Source: Actinoplanes solisilvae (GTDB taxonomy: Bacteria > Actinomycetota > Actinomycetes > Mycobacteriales > Micromonosporaceae). From it: 64,000 nucleotides of DNA. The notes under the pieces were generated by a model. That model did not search any database and was not told the origin of the DNA. It worked only from the letters and a program-made list of their open reading frames with translations. Position numbers and translations under genes: made by a program. The first letter of the stretch is position 1. Every line of letters starts with the position of its first letter. The DNA lies in contig NZ_RJAC01000017.1 in assembly GCF_003999975.1 (NCBI RefSeq), positions 62,001-126,000 on the forward strand. The letters are read 5' to 3'. Shown one piece after another: positions 40,276 through 49,437 of this stretch.

Positions 40276-41904
40276 GTGGACCGAGCAGCAGCTGACCGAG
40301 CAGCGGCTGGTGGTACACCGTCCGATGTGGCGGTGGCCGAGCCGTCGACACCGGGATCGCCAGGCGGCGGTTCCCGCGACACCGTCTACCGGCGGCCACC
40401 GGCCCGTCCGGAGGCGGCCGACCCGGCGTGGTTCGGTGGCGCCGAACCTGAGACAGCCCAGCCCGAGACGCCGGCCGACGAGAGCCAGACCTCGCCGGGC
40501 AACTCCAGCCGAGCGTCCTTCGGCTTCACGTCCAGCCCGATTTCTCCCGTACGCCACCCGGCGTCCCCGACGTCGCCGGCCGCTCCCGCGTCGCCGCCCT
40601 CGGCGAGAACCCCGCGCGAGCTGACGGCCGGCACGTGGTCCGCGTCCGCAGCCGAACCGCCCGCGCCGCCCGCGCCGTCCGGGTGGCCGGAATCGGACCC
40701 GGGCGCGTCGCCGTGGACGACACCGCCCAATTCCTCGTCCGGCTCCCACCCACAGGCGGCTGCCCCGTCGACGTCCGCGTGGCCGACCCGGATGAGCCCC
40801 TCCGATCTCCCGGTCCGGCGCGCCTACGACCCGAACGCCGGGGAGGAGCGACGCCGCTCCGACGCGGAGACCGGCACCGACACCGGCTCGTCATGGCGCG
40901 TCGCCGATACCGACACCGGCTCCCAGCGCCGGGCCGACACGGGTTCGCAGCGCCGCGCCGACACCGGTTCGCAGCGCCGCGCCGACACGGGTGAGTTCCG
41001 CCGCGCCGACACGGGTGAATACCGCCGCGCTGATACCGGTGAGTTCCGCCGTGCGGCCGACACCGGCGAGTTCCGGCGCTTCCTCGATGTGGACTCCGAG
41101 CCGGTCAGCCCGGCGACGCCCCCGGCCCGTGCGGGCGAGATCCCCGAGCCGCGGCGCCAGTCGCGGGGCGTCACCGTCGGCATCGTGCTGCTCAGCCTCG
41201 TCGTCCTGATCGCCGGCGGGGTCGTGGGCGTCGTCTACTTCACCGGCGCTGACGACAAGCTCGACTCCGTACTGCAGCTCGGCGCCGGCGACTCGGGCAA
41301 GCGCACCGCCACCGCGCCGCTCGACAACCGCAGCCAGGCCAGCTTCGAGCTGCTCGCGGCCAGCAACAAGGTCAACATCACGATCGGCGAGCTCGGCGAA
41401 GACCTCTACCGCATTTCGACCCCCGAGGACGCCGGCTTCCTGCCCAGCCCGTCGATCCGCAACGACGATGTGAAGCTGCAGGTCAGCCGCGACGGCGACG
41501 GCACCGGCGGCGAGATCGACATCGTGCTGGCGGCCAAGGTGCGCTGGGCGCTGCGCCTGTCCGGCTATGCCGAGCAGCAGATCATCGACCTCAGCGGCGG
41601 TCAGGTCACCGGCATCGAGATGGTCGCGGGGACGCGTAGCGGGCAATTGACGCTGGCCCGGCCGTCCGGCACCGTGCCGATCAAGATCAACGGCGCGGTC
41701 GAGAAGCTGACTGTTCGTTCGCCCGCCGGCAGCCCGGTGCGGGTCAAGGTCGGCGGGGGCGTCCAGACCGTGGTGGCCGGCAACCGCACGCTGCGCGACG
41801 TGAAGCCCGGCTCGACGCTGACCCCGAAGAACTGGTCGGTCCCGAACCGCTACGACATCGGCGCGGGCGCCCCGATCATGGCGCTGACCGTCGAGAACGC
41901 CTGA
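40276..41904 (+). CDS. Single-pass membrane protein with RADTG repeats
   Basis: A 542-residue protein I do not recognise. The first 280 residues are Pro/Ser/Ala-rich, ending in about seven tandem copies of an 8-residue unit of the form RRADTGSQ or RRADTGEF (about residues 215-275). One transmembrane helix follows (TVGIVLLSLVVLIAGGVVGV, about 297-320). The C-terminal 210 residues are likely extracytoplasmic, beta-rich and resemble adhesin-like repeat domains (VTGIEMVAGTRSGQLTL). The GTG at 40276 is supported by GGGGAAGGG a few bases upstream. A terminator follows. Confidence 0.68.
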   Translation: MDRAAADRAAAGGTPSDVAVAEPSTPGSPGGGSRDTVYRRPPARPEAADPAWFGGAEPETAQPETPADESQTSPGNSSRASFGFTSSPISPVRHPASPTSPAAPASPPSARTPRELTAGTWSASAAEPPAPPAPSGWPESDPGASPWTTPPNSSSGSHPQAAAPSTSAWPTRMSPSDLPVRRAYDPNAGEERRRSDAETGTDTGSSWRVADTDTGSQRRADTGSQRRADTGSQRRADTGEFRRADTGEYRRADTGEFRRAADTGEFRRFLDVDSEPVSPATPPARAGEIPEPRRQSRGVTVGIVLLSLVVLIAGGVVGVVYFTGADDKLDSVLQLGAGDSGKRTATAPLDNRSQASFELLAASNKVNITIGELGEDLYRISTPEDAGFLPSPSIRNDDVKLQVSRDGDGTGGEIDIVLAAKVRWALRLSGYAEQQIIDLSGGQVTGIEMVAGTRSGQLTLARPSGTVPIKINGAVEKLTVRSPAGSPVRVKVGGGVQTVVAGNRTLRDVKPGSTLTPKNWSVPNRYDIGAGAPIMALTVENA

Positions 41905-41910
41905 CCCGAT

Positions 41911-41939
41911 CGAGGGGGCGCCGAGCCGGCACCCCCTCG
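41911..41939. terminator. Terminator between convergent genes
   Basis: A 12-bp stem (cgagggggcgcc / ggcaccccctcg, one mismatch) with loop gagcc lies between the stops of the RADTG-repeat gene (41904) and serA (41950) and may serve both. Confidence 0.75.
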
Positions 41940-41949
41940 AACCGGACGA

Positions 41950-43164
41950 TCAGGAGAGCACGCGGAGGCGTACGGTCTGCTCCATCGCGCGCAGCCGGTC
42001 GAGCACCTCGTCGCTGAAGCCGCCGCTGATGTCGGTGATCAGGTATCCGTACTCGCCGCGGGTGCTCAGGAGCTGGCCCTCCACGTTGACCTTGTGCTCG
42101 GCCAGGATGCTGTTGACCTGGGCCAGTACGCCCGGGGTGTTGATGTGCACGTGGCCGATGCGGCTCTGGCCGGCCTGCTCGGGCAGCGCGACGCCGGGCA
42201 GGTTGACGCTGAGTGTGGTGTTGCCGTCCTCGACGAACGAGGCCAGCTTGTTCGCGACGAAGCCGCCGATGTCGGACTGCGCCTCCTCGGTCGAACCGCC
42301 GATGTGCGGCGTGAGGATGACGTTGGGCAGGCCGCGCAGCTCGCTGACGAACTCGTCGCCGCGGCCCTTGGGCTCGGTCGGGAACACGTCGACGGCCGCC
42401 CCCGCGAGGTGGCCGCTCTCGAGCGCCTCACGCAGCGCCACGTGGTCGACGACGATGCCGCGCGACAGGTTGAGAAACAGTGCGCCCTCGCGCATGCGCT
42501 TGAACTGCTCGGCGCCGAAGAAGCCGGCGTTGCCGGGGCGGCCGTCGACGTGGATCGTAACGACGTCGCTGGTCTCGAGCAGCTCCTCGATCGAGGCGCA
42601 GCGGTGGGCGTTGGAGAGCGCGAGCTTGTCGGCCGTGTCGTAGAAGGACACGTACATGCCGAGGTTCTCGGCGAGCACCGACAACTGGGTGCCGATGTTG
42701 CCGTACCCGATGATGCCGAGGCGACGGCCGCGGATCTCGTGGGCGCCCTCGGCTGATTTGTCCCACACGCCGGAGTGCATCAGCGCGTTCTTCTCGGTGA
42801 GCCGGCGGGTCATCGAGATGATCTCGGCGATGGCCAGCTCGACGACCGAGCGGGTGTTGGAGAACGGTGCGTTGAACACCGCGACACCGTTCGCCGAGGC
42901 GGCGGTCAGGTCGATCTGGTCGGTGCCGATGCAGAACGCGCCGATCGCGACGAGGCTGTCGGCCGCCTCCAGCACCTTGGCCGTGACCTGGGTCTTGGAG
43001 CGGATGCCGAGCAGGTGGACGCCCCGGATGCGGGCGATCAGCTCGGACTCGTCAAGGGCGTTGCGGACGGACTCGACCTCGTATCCGCTCGACTCGAGCC
43101 GGGACACCGCGTCGGGGTGGATGCTCTCCAGCAGAAGGACTCGCACCTTGGCCTGGTCGCTCAT
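41950..43164 (-). CDS. serA: D-3-phosphoglycerate dehydrogenase
   Basis: A 404-residue enzyme that oxidises 3-phosphoglycerate in the first step of serine synthesis. Motifs: substrate loop CIGTDQIDL, NAD-binding LGIIGYGNIGTQ, catalytic Arg in NLSRGIVVD, Glu in DVFPTEP and His in ILTPHIGGSTEEAQ. The last 80 residues are an ACT domain (HVHINTPGVLAQVNSILAEH), the serine-sensing module. This is the short E. coli-like form without the extra allosteric domain. It is a single gene. The upstream region to 43300 has no obvious leader structure. Confidence 0.95.
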   Translation of the reverse strand: MSDQAKVRVLLLESIHPDAVSRLESSGYEVESVRNALDESELIARIRGVHLLGIRSKTQVTAKVLEAADSLVAIGAFCIGTDQIDLTAASANGVAVFNAPFSNTRSVVELAIAEIISMTRRLTEKNALMHSGVWDKSAEGAHEIRGRRLGIIGYGNIGTQLSVLAENLGMYVSFYDTADKLALSNAHRCASIEELLETSDVVTIHVDGRPGNAGFFGAEQFKRMREGALFLNLSRGIVVDHVALREALESGHLAGAAVDVFPTEPKGRGDEFVSELRGLPNVILTPHIGGSTEEAQSDIGGFVANKLASFVEDGNTTLSVNLPGVALPEQAGQSRIGHVHINTPGVLAQVNSILAEHKVNVEGQLLSTRGEYGYLITDISGGFSDEVLDRLRAMEQTVRLRVLS

Positions 43165-43313
43165 CTTGTTCCGTTCCGTGTGGGTTTGTGGCCGGTCCGG
43201 GCCGCCACGCCGAAGCCCGACTACCCAGACTAGTGCTCGGGACCGCCGGCCCTCGGAGGGTGTGCTCGACCTCCCAACTGGTGCGACGGCCGGGTCCGGC
43301 GGCCTCTGGTACG

Positions 43314-43339
43314 GAGGTGACCGTTCTTCGGTTCACCTC
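43314..43339 (-). terminator. Hairpin after the phosphotransferase gene
   Basis: A stem gaggtgaccg / cggttcacctc (one bulged base, loop ttctt) lies about 22 bp past the stop of the minus-strand gene at 43361. It is a reasonable terminator before serA. Confidence 0.6.
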
Positions 43340-43360
43340 GATGGGTTCCGCGGCGTGGCC

Positions 43361-44272
43361 TCAAAGTTCGTGACGCAGCCAGGGCAGCAGGGCGTCGGCC
43401 TGCCATCGCTGGAAGGCCCGCACGGACGGGAGTGAGGGCGGCGGTGGCCGGCGCGAGGCGTCACGGAACAGACCGGCGAAACCGGCGAACAGGTCGACGA
43501 CGATCCGCCGGTCGAGGTCGCCGATCACCCGTTCGGGATCGCCGCCGTGCACGGTGACGTTGAGTGCCAGCAGCACCCGGTCGAACCAGGCGGGCGCGGT
43601 GCAGCCCCACGGCCAGTCCACGATCACCACCCGGCCGTCGGGACGCAGCAGCATGTTGTCGGCGCGGATGTCGTAGTGCGCGAGCGTGTCGCCGCCGCGG
43701 GTCGCGGCCAGCCCTCGCCCGGCCGCCGCGATCAGCTCGGGCAGGCGTCCGGCGGCCCACGGATCGAGGTCGGCCGGCTGATCTTCGGCCAGCCGGCGCC
43801 AGCCGCCGAAGCCGTCGGCGATCTGGTCGGTCACGTCCGGCACGGCTAACGGCGCCGGGGTAAGAGCGTCGGCCAGTTGGGCGAGGGCGGTCACGGCCGC
43901 GTCGATGTCGGCCTCGGCCCAAGGCGTACGGGGGTGAGCGCCCTCGACGTCCTCCAGGACCAGCACCACCCAATCGCCGTCGTCGAAGGCGCCCAGCACC
44001 CGCGGCGCCGGGACGTGGCCGGGCAGGGCCGACGTGATCCGCGTCTCCTGCCGGGCCAGCTCGGCTGACCGTTCGTTGAGCGCCGGGGTGACCGCCTTGA
44101 CGAAAGCGCGCCGTCCGTCGGCCGTGACCACCCGGTCGGCTGTGCCGGGGGAGAACCCGCCGGACTGGGAGACCGCCTCGACCACCCGGCCGCCGACGAT
44201 CTCCTCGATCCGCCCGCGGACGTCGGCGGGCAGATCGCGCCACCCGATCCTCACTCCGGCCGCCGGCACCAT
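43361..44272 (-). CDS. Aminoglycoside-phosphotransferase-family kinase
   Basis: A 303-residue kinase-fold protein. The Brenner-type catalytic motif is LAHYDIRADNMLLRPDG (H-x-D...N) and the metal motif is VVIVDWPWGC (D). The N-terminal lobe has the nucleotide-binding VVLVLEDVEGAHP hinge. Such proteins phosphorylate small molecules (choline, homoserine, aminoglycosides) and many are housekeeping kinases, so antibiotic resistance is not implied. It lies alone between serA and a divergent transporter. Confidence 0.82.
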   Translation of the reverse strand: MVPAAGVRIGWRDLPADVRGRIEEIVGGRVVEAVSQSGGFSPGTADRVVTADGRRAFVKAVTPALNERSAELARQETRITSALPGHVPAPRVLGAFDDGDWVVLVLEDVEGAHPRTPWAEADIDAAVTALAQLADALTPAPLAVPDVTDQIADGFGGWRRLAEDQPADLDPWAAGRLPELIAAAGRGLAATRGGDTLAHYDIRADNMLLRPDGRVVIVDWPWGCTAPAWFDRVLLALNVTVHGGDPERVIGDLDRRIVVDLFAGFAGLFRDASRRPPPPSLPSVRAFQRWQADALLPWLRHEL

Positions 44273-44422
44273 CAGCCGATCGTGGCAGCAGGCAGCGCTC
44301 CCAGCGAAACGATTTATGTCGTACCCCCGCGGCAGAGTGAGTGCACGGCCGCGCTACGTGAGGGTCGACACGGGCCGACCCGGGGTGCGGGTCTGGCAGA
44401 CTCGCCAGAGGGGGTGCAACAA

Positions 44423-45307
44423 ATGGCGTCGCTGGGGTGGGCGGTCGCGTTGTCGGTGTTGTCCGCGGCCAGCTATGCGGCCGCGGCCGTCGCCCAGGAA
44501 CGCCTGGCCGAGAACGGCCAGCGCGGCCTGGCTCGCTGGGCCGTCGCCCTGCTGCTCACCGGCCTCGGTGTCGCGCTGCACGTGGTCGCCCTCAATTTCG
44601 GCACGGTCGCGGTGGTGCAGGCGCTGGGCACGCTGACCCTGCTCTTCGCGCTGCCGATCGCCGCCGTGCGCTTCCGCACCCCGATCGGCAAGGCCGCCTG
44701 GGGCGACGCCGTGCTCACCGTGGTCGGCCTCGCGCTGATCCTGTCGCTGTCGGTCGAGTCGTCCAAGCAGGTGACGCTCACCGAGCCCGCCGACCGCCGC
44801 CTCTCGCTGATCACGCTCGCGGTCGTGCTGGTGCTGGCGCTGGCCGCCTGGCGGGCCGGGCCCCGCGTGCGCTCGGTGCTGCTCGCCGCGGCCGCGGGTA
44901 CGGCGTTCGGCATCGCCTCGGTGCTGTCCAAGGCCGTGCTGGCCTCCTACACCGACGGCGGCTTCGGCTCGATGTCGCCGCTGGCCCTGATCGCCGTGCT
45001 CATCTTCTCGACCGGCGGCTACCTGCTCAGCCAGCTCTCCTACGGCCGCGCGGGCCTGGCCGCCCCGCTGGCCACGGTCAGCGTCAGCAACCCGATCGTC
45101 GCCGCGATCGCCGGCGTGGTCGTCTTCGACGAGGGCTTCCGCTTCGGCCCCGCCGGCCTGGTCGTGGTCGCCTTCGCCGCCGTCGTCATGACCCTCGGCG
45201 TCATCGGCCTGGCCCGCCGCGCCGCCACCCAGTCGGCTTCGAACGGCTCGGCCGGTCCCGGTGCCCCGAAAACCGAGCCACAGGTCAGAGCGCGCGAGGC
45301 AGGGTGA
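44423..45307 (+). CDS. DMT-superfamily (EamA-like) transporter
   Basis: A 294-residue membrane protein with about ten hydrophobic helices arranged as two five-helix repeats, typical of DMT/EamA transporters. Features include VVALNFGTVAVVQALGTLTL in the first half and LAAPLATVSVSNPIVAAIAG in the second. Substrate unknown. ATG at 44423 has GGGGGTG upstream. The frame is open further upstream but that part has no support. Its last 23 bp overlap the convergent sensor kinase gene. Confidence 0.8.
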   Translation: MASLGWAVALSVLSAASYAAAAVAQERLAENGQRGLARWAVALLLTGLGVALHVVALNFGTVAVVQALGTLTLLFALPIAAVRFRTPIGKAAWGDAVLTVVGLALILSLSVESSKQVTLTEPADRRLSLITLAVVLVLALAAWRAGPRVRSVLLAAAAGTAFGIASVLSKAVLASYTDGGFGSMSPLALIAVLIFSTGGYLLSQLSYGRAGLAAPLATVSVSNPIVAAIAGVVVFDEGFRFGPAGLVVVAFAAVVMTLGVIGLARRAATQSASNGSAGPGAPKTEPQVRAREAG

Positions 45308-46409
45308 CGGTCACGGTCAGGCCGCCCTCGTCGCGGGCGGTGGCGTGGACCTCGCCGCCGTGGGCCCGGGCTACGGCTCGCACGATGGAGAGGCCCAGGC
45401 CCGCGCCGGGGGCGTGCAGGCGTTCCGTGCCGTAGCGGTGGAAGGGCTCGAAGAGTCCGGGGACCTCGTAGCGGGGGATGACCGGGCCCGAGTTGGTCAC
45501 CTCGAGCGCGGCCCAGCCGTCGGGACGTATGCCGGTGCGGACGCGCACCCAGCCGTTCGCGGGCACGTTGTGGCGTACGCCGTTCTCGACCAGGTTCTGC
45601 ACCAGGCGTTCCAGAAGCACCGGATTGCCGGCAACCGTCGCCTCGTGGGGCTCGGTGACCACCTTGACCGTGTCCGAGACGGCGACGTGCTCGACGATGT
45701 CGGCCAGGTCTACATAGGATCGATCGGCCACCGGGCGTTCCGACTGGGCCAGCAGCAGCAGGCCGTCGATCAGCCGCCCGTGCCGGTCGTTGATCGCCAG
45801 CAGGGTCGTGCCGAGCTGGCGCACCTGCTCCGACGCCGTCTCCTGGGCCAGCGCCACCTCCAGCAGCGTCCGGTTCAGGGTCAGCGGCGTACGCAGCTCG
45901 TGCGAGGCGCTCGCGATGAAGCGGCGCTGCCCGTCGAACGAGTGGTCGAGCCGGGCCAGCATGATGTCGAACGTGTCGGCGAGCTGCTTGATCTCGTCCG
46001 TGGGCCCGCTCAGCGCGATCCGCTCGTGCAGCCCGCGGTCGGCGTCGGGTGCGTCCGCGATGCGCCGGGCCGTCGCCGTGATCTGCTGCAACGGGTGCAG
46101 CATGCGCCCCGCGATCAGCCAGCCCAGTGCGATCGCCGCCGCGCTCACCACCAGCAGCGCGATCGCCCCCTGGGACAGCAGCGTCTTGAGCGCGTCGTTC
46201 TGGGTCCCCTCGACGAACCGCCGGATCTCGACCCGGTCGGTCACGCCCCCGGCGACGCCGCCCGGCGGCAGAACGCTTTCGCTCTTGGCCAGCACGGTCG
46301 GCAGTCGTTGTGACACCAGCACGTAGGTCACGCCGAGCAGCACCAGCCCGGCGAGCACGAACAGCCCGCCGTAGACGAGGGTGAGCCGGCCTCGCACGGT
46401 CAGTCTCAT
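45285..46409 (-). CDS. Sensor histidine kinase
   Basis: A 374-residue kinase. Two membrane helices (about residues 10-30 and 82-104) flank a short extracytoplasmic segment. A HAMP domain follows, then the H-box FIASASHELRTPL, N-box NLVENGVRHNV, and the G-box LHAPGAGLGLSIVRAVARAH. It is the partner of the response regulator, whose stop overlaps its start by four bases (46406-46409). It lies next to, and divergent from, the MacAB-like export operon, so it probably senses the cell-envelope stress or compound that the exporter handles. Confidence 0.92.
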   Translation of the reverse strand: MRLTVRGRLTLVYGGLFVLAGLVLLGVTYVLVSQRLPTVLAKSESVLPPGGVAGGVTDRVEIRRFVEGTQNDALKTLLSQGAIALLVVSAAAIALGWLIAGRMLHPLQQITATARRIADAPDADRGLHERIALSGPTDEIKQLADTFDIMLARLDHSFDGQRRFIASASHELRTPLTLNRTLLEVALAQETASEQVRQLGTTLLAINDRHGRLIDGLLLLAQSERPVADRSYVDLADIVEHVAVSDTVKVVTEPHEATVAGNPVLLERLVQNLVENGVRHNVPANGWVRVRTGIRPDGWAALEVTNSGPVIPRYEVPGLFEPFHRYGTERLHAPGAGLGLSIVRAVARAHGGEVHATARDEGGLTVTVTLPRAL

Positions 46410-47062
46410 GGAATGCGGTACCCCACTCCCGGTTCGGTCAGCACCACGGGCGGGTCGCCGAGCTTGCGGCGCAGCTTCAGGATCGTCATGCGTACGGCGT
46501 GGGTGAACGGGTCGGCGTTCTCGTCCCACGCCTTTTCGAGCAGGGTCTCGGCCGACACCGCCGTGCCGTCGGCGCGCAGCAGCTCGGCCAGCACGGCGAA
46601 CTCCTTGCGGGAGAGCGGAACGTATCGCCCGTCGCGGAAGACCTCGCGCCGGTGCGGGTCGAGGCTGATGCCGGCCCGGCGCAGCACCGGGGGCGCGGCC
46701 GGCCGGGAACGCCGTCCGAGGGCCAGCACCCGGGCGCTCAGTTCACGCAACGCGAAGGGCTTCGGCAGGTAGTCGTCGGCGCCGAGGGACAGCCCGGTGA
46801 CCCGGTCGTCGATGCCGGCCGCGGCGGTCAGCATCAGCACCCGGGTGTCACCCTCGCGCTCGACCAGCGCCCGGCACACGTCGTCGCCGTGCACGGCCGG
46901 CAGGTCGCGGTCGAGCACCACGACGTCGTAGTCGTTGACCCCGACCCGTTCCAGCGCGGCCGCCCCGTCATAGACCACGTCGACGGCGTGCGCGTCGTGC
47001 CGCAGCCCCTGGGCCACCGCGTCGGCGAGCAGCGGCTCGTCCTCGACCACCAGGATCCGCAT
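46406..47062 (-). CDS. OmpR/PhoB-family response regulator
   Basis: A 218-residue regulator. The receiver has the acidic pair VVEDEPL, phospho-acceptor Asp51 in VVVLDRDLP, Thr in VLMLTAAAG and Lys in LPKPFALREL. The winged helix has GRYVPLSRKEFAVLAELLRA and ILKLRRKLGDPPV followed by VGYRIP. It forms a two-gene operon with the kinase. The 109-bp gap to the lipoprotein gene contains the divergent promoters. Expression of that export operon is its likely target. Confidence 0.93.
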   Translation of the reverse strand: MRILVVEDEPLLADAVAQGLRHDAHAVDVVYDGAAALERVGVNDYDVVVLDRDLPAVHGDDVCRALVEREGDTRVLMLTAAAGIDDRVTGLSLGADDYLPKPFALRELSARVLALGRRSRPAAPPVLRRAGISLDPHRREVFRDGRYVPLSRKEFAVLAELLRADGTAVSAETLLEKAWDENADPFTHAVRMTILKLRRKLGDPPVVLTEPGVGYRIP

Positions 47063-47171
47063 CCGCCCATCCTCCCGCGCGGCCCTGTCACCTGGGCGTC
47101 ACGTTTTTCCTTGACGGCCGCGAAACCCGGCGCTCGCTTCACTCGGGGCGACCTACCGAGAGGAGACGACG

Positions 47172-47735
47172 ATGCGTACGCGAAGGGTTGTTGTCGCCGG
47201 TCTGCTGTTGCTGCTCGCCACGGCGGGCTGCGGGGCCAAGGCCGACGACGGCGGCGGGGTGGCGACCGCGCAGGACGGGACCGCGTCCGCCGCGCCTTCG
47301 AGAACGCCCGATCAGAAGCGGGACGAGGACGCGCCGATCAAGTTCGCGCAGTGCATGCGGGAGCAGGGGCTGACGTGGTTCCCCGACCCGGACACGAACG
47401 GGCGGACGATCGTGAAGACCCCCAAGGACCTCGACCCGAAGAAGTTCGACGCCGCGCGCGAGGCGTGCAAGGAGTTCGCGCCCGACGGCGGCGACCCGGG
47501 CGAGATGGATCCGGCGATGCTCGAGATGGCCCGCAAGATGGCGAAGTGCATGCGCGAGAACGGCGTGCCCGACTTCCCGGACCCGCAGCCCAACGGCTCG
47601 ATCAGTCTCGACCGCGGCAAGCTCGGCACCGGTCCGGGCGAGCCCGCCTTCGACAAGGCCCAGGAGAAGTGCTCGCAGTACCTGCCCGAGGGCCGGCAGG
47701 AGCATTCGGAGCGGGTCGGCGGAGGCAACGCATGA
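47172..47735 (+). CDS. Lipoprotein with duplicated CMRE-FPDP motif
   Basis: A 187-residue lipoprotein precursor. A signal peptide ends in the lipobox LATAGCG (Cys20). Two similar blocks follow: FAQCMREQGLTWFPDPDTNG (about residues 59-78) and KCMRENGVPDFPDPQPNG (about 125-142), each with one Cys. The paired Cys might form a disulphide or bind metal. I recall this motif in actinobacterial lipoproteins beside MacA-type adaptors. Function unknown. The next gene starts four bases inside its stop. Confidence 0.75.
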   Translation: MRTRRVVVAGLLLLLATAGCGAKADDGGGVATAQDGTASAAPSRTPDQKRDEDAPIKFAQCMREQGLTWFPDPDTNGRTIVKTPKDLDPKKFDAAREACKEFAPDGGDPGEMDPAMLEMARKMAKCMRENGVPDFPDPQPNGSISLDRGKLGTGPGEPAFDKAQEKCSQYLPEGRQEHSERVGGGNA

Positions 47736-48778
47736 GCCGCCGCCGAAAAGTGGTCGCCGGCGTGCTCACCGTGGGTGCGGTCGCCGCGGTCGCGTTGGTC
47801 AATCTGCCCGCCGAGGGCAGCGGGGACGGCGCCTCGGCCGCCAGCGGGCCGGCCGAGACGACCGAGGTCACCAAGCAGACGCTGGTCGACCGCGAATCGC
47901 ACGGTGGAACGCTCGGTCACGGCGACACGGCCACGGTCGCCGCGCGTGACTCGGGAACGGTCACCAGCCTGCCCGCGAGCGGCGCCGTCATCACGCGGGG
48001 TAAGCCGCTCTACCGCCTCGACAACAAACCCGTCCCCCTCCTGTACGGGACCCTGCCCGCCTATCGCACCCTGCGGAGCGGGGTCGAGGGCGCCGACGTG
48101 CTGCAGTTCGAGAAGAACCTGCGCGCCCTCGGCTACACCGGGTTCACCGTCGACGACGAATACACGTCCTCGACCGCCGAGGCCGTCGAGGAGTGGCAGG
48201 ACGACCTCGGGTTGAGCGAGACCGGGCGGGTCGAGAGCGGCCAGATCTCGTACGCGAAGGGGCCGGTGAGAGTCGACTCGCTGAGCTCGGAACTCGGCGC
48301 GGTCGTGCAGCCGGGCACCGAGTTGTTCCGGACCGCCGGCACCGCGCTGGTCGCGACCGTCTCGCTCGACGTCGACGACCAGCGCCTGGCCGGCCGGAAC
48401 GCGGCGGTCGAGGTCGAGCTGCCCGACGGCAGCACCACCGCCGGGCGGATCACGAATGTCGAGACGGTGGTCGAGCAGGGGCAGGGCAACGAGGAGGACA
48501 CCACCACGCTCGAGGTCACCATCTCGTTCACCAAGGCGCCCAAGGGTTTGGGTGCGGCCGCGGTCAGCGTCGGTTTCGTCGCGTCGCGGCGGCCCGACGT
48601 GCTCACCGTGCCGGTCTCGGCGCTGCTCGCGCTGGCCGAGGGCGGCTACGGACTCGAGGTCGTCGAGCCCGCCGGCTCTCGCGTCGTCGCCGTGAAGACC
48701 GGTCTGTTCGCCGACGGCCGGGTCGAGGTGTCGGGCGGTGGCATCCAGGCGGGCACCACCGTGGGGATGCCGTCGTGA
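47732..48778 (+). CDS. Periplasmic adaptor-like protein (MacA/HlyD type) with peptidoglycan-binding domain
   Basis: A 348-residue exported or membrane-anchored protein. An N-terminal hydrophobic segment (about residues 7-25) is followed by a short lipoyl-like region (RESHGGTLGHGDTATVAARD), a peptidoglycan-binding domain of the PG_binding_1 type (SGVEGADVLQFEKNLRALGY, about 110-165) and an adaptor-like beta-barrel (about 190-310). It likely links the ABC exporter to the cell wall. The ATG at 47732 has GGAGG upstream and overlaps the lipoprotein stop. The open frame continues far upstream but only as a shadow. Confidence 0.82.
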   Translation: MSRRRKVVAGVLTVGAVAAVALVNLPAEGSGDGASAASGPAETTEVTKQTLVDRESHGGTLGHGDTATVAARDSGTVTSLPASGAVITRGKPLYRLDNKPVPLLYGTLPAYRTLRSGVEGADVLQFEKNLRALGYTGFTVDDEYTSSTAEAVEEWQDDLGLSETGRVESGQISYAKGPVRVDSLSSELGAVVQPGTELFRTAGTALVATVSLDVDDQRLAGRNAAVEVELPDGSTTAGRITNVETVVEQGQGNEEDTTTLEVTISFTKAPKGLGAAAVSVGFVASRRPDVLTVPVSALLALAEGGYGLEVVEPAGSRVVAVKTGLFADGRVEVSGGGIQAGTTVGMPS

Positions 48779-49437
48779 GCGCCGTCATCGAGTTGGCCGG
48801 GGTCACGAAGGCGTACCCCGGCGGCGTCACGGCGGTGCGGTCGGTCGATCTGACCGTCGAGTACGGCGAGCTGGTCGCCATCGTCGGCCCGTCGGGCTCG
48901 GGCAAGTCGACCATGCTGCACCTGATCGGCACGCTCGACCGGCCCACCCACGGCACCGTACGCATCGACGGGCACGACGTGGCCACGTTGAGCGACCGGC
49001 AGCTCTCCGCGCTGCGCGCCCGCCGCATCGGCTTCGTGTTCCAGCAGTTCCACCTGGCGCCCGGCCGCGACGCGGTCACCAACGTGGCCGACGGGCTGCT
49101 CTACACGGGGGTGGCCCGCAAGGAACGGGAGTGGCGGGCCGAGGCCGCGCTGGTGCGGGTCGGTCTGGGAGATCGTCTCACCCACAAGCCGCACCAGCTC
49201 TCGGGCGGCGAGCGGCAACGGGTCGCGATCGCCCGCGCCGTGGCCGGCGACCCGGCCGTGCTGCTGGCCGACGAACCGACCGGGAACCTCGACTCGGTCT
49301 CCGGCGCCGGGGTGGTCACGCTGCTGCGCGAGCTGAACGAGGCCGGCACGACGGTCCTGGTGATCACCCACGATCACGAGATCGCCGAGAGTCTGCCCCG
49401 CCAGGTGCCGATGCGCGACGGGCAGGTGATGGCGTGA
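48775..49437 (+). CDS. MacB/LolD-type ABC transporter ATPase
   Basis: A 220-residue ATPase. Walker A is VGPSGSGKST, Q-loop is FVFQQFHLAPG, the signature is LSGGERQRVAIARA and Walker B is VLLADEPTGNLDS. The TGNLDS form is typical of the MacB/LolD (FtsE-like) group that pairs with FtsX-type permeases. The GTG start at 48775 overlaps the adaptor stop (GTGA), and its own stop overlaps the permease start in the same way. Confidence 0.95.
   Translation: MSAVIELAGVTKAYPGGVTAVRSVDLTVEYGELVAIVGPSGSGKSTMLHLIGTLDRPTHGTVRIDGHDVATLSDRQLSALRARRIGFVFQQFHLAPGRDAVTNVADGLLYTGVARKEREWRAEAALVRVGLGDRLTHKPHQLSGGERQRVAIARAVAGDPAVLLADEPTGNLDSVSGAGVVTLLRELNEAGTTVLVITHDHEIAESLPRQVPMRDGQVMA

Noticed and set aside
43361..44272. 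Aminoglycoside resistance gene
   Set aside because: The fold motifs are shared by many housekeeping small-molecule kinases, and nothing around it suggests resistance.
46499..48778. A 759-codon gene beginning in the response-regulator region
   Set aside because: Its first 410 codons are antisense to the regulator and in another frame of the lipoprotein. The adaptor has its own ATG at 47732 with GGAGG and a four-base overlap.
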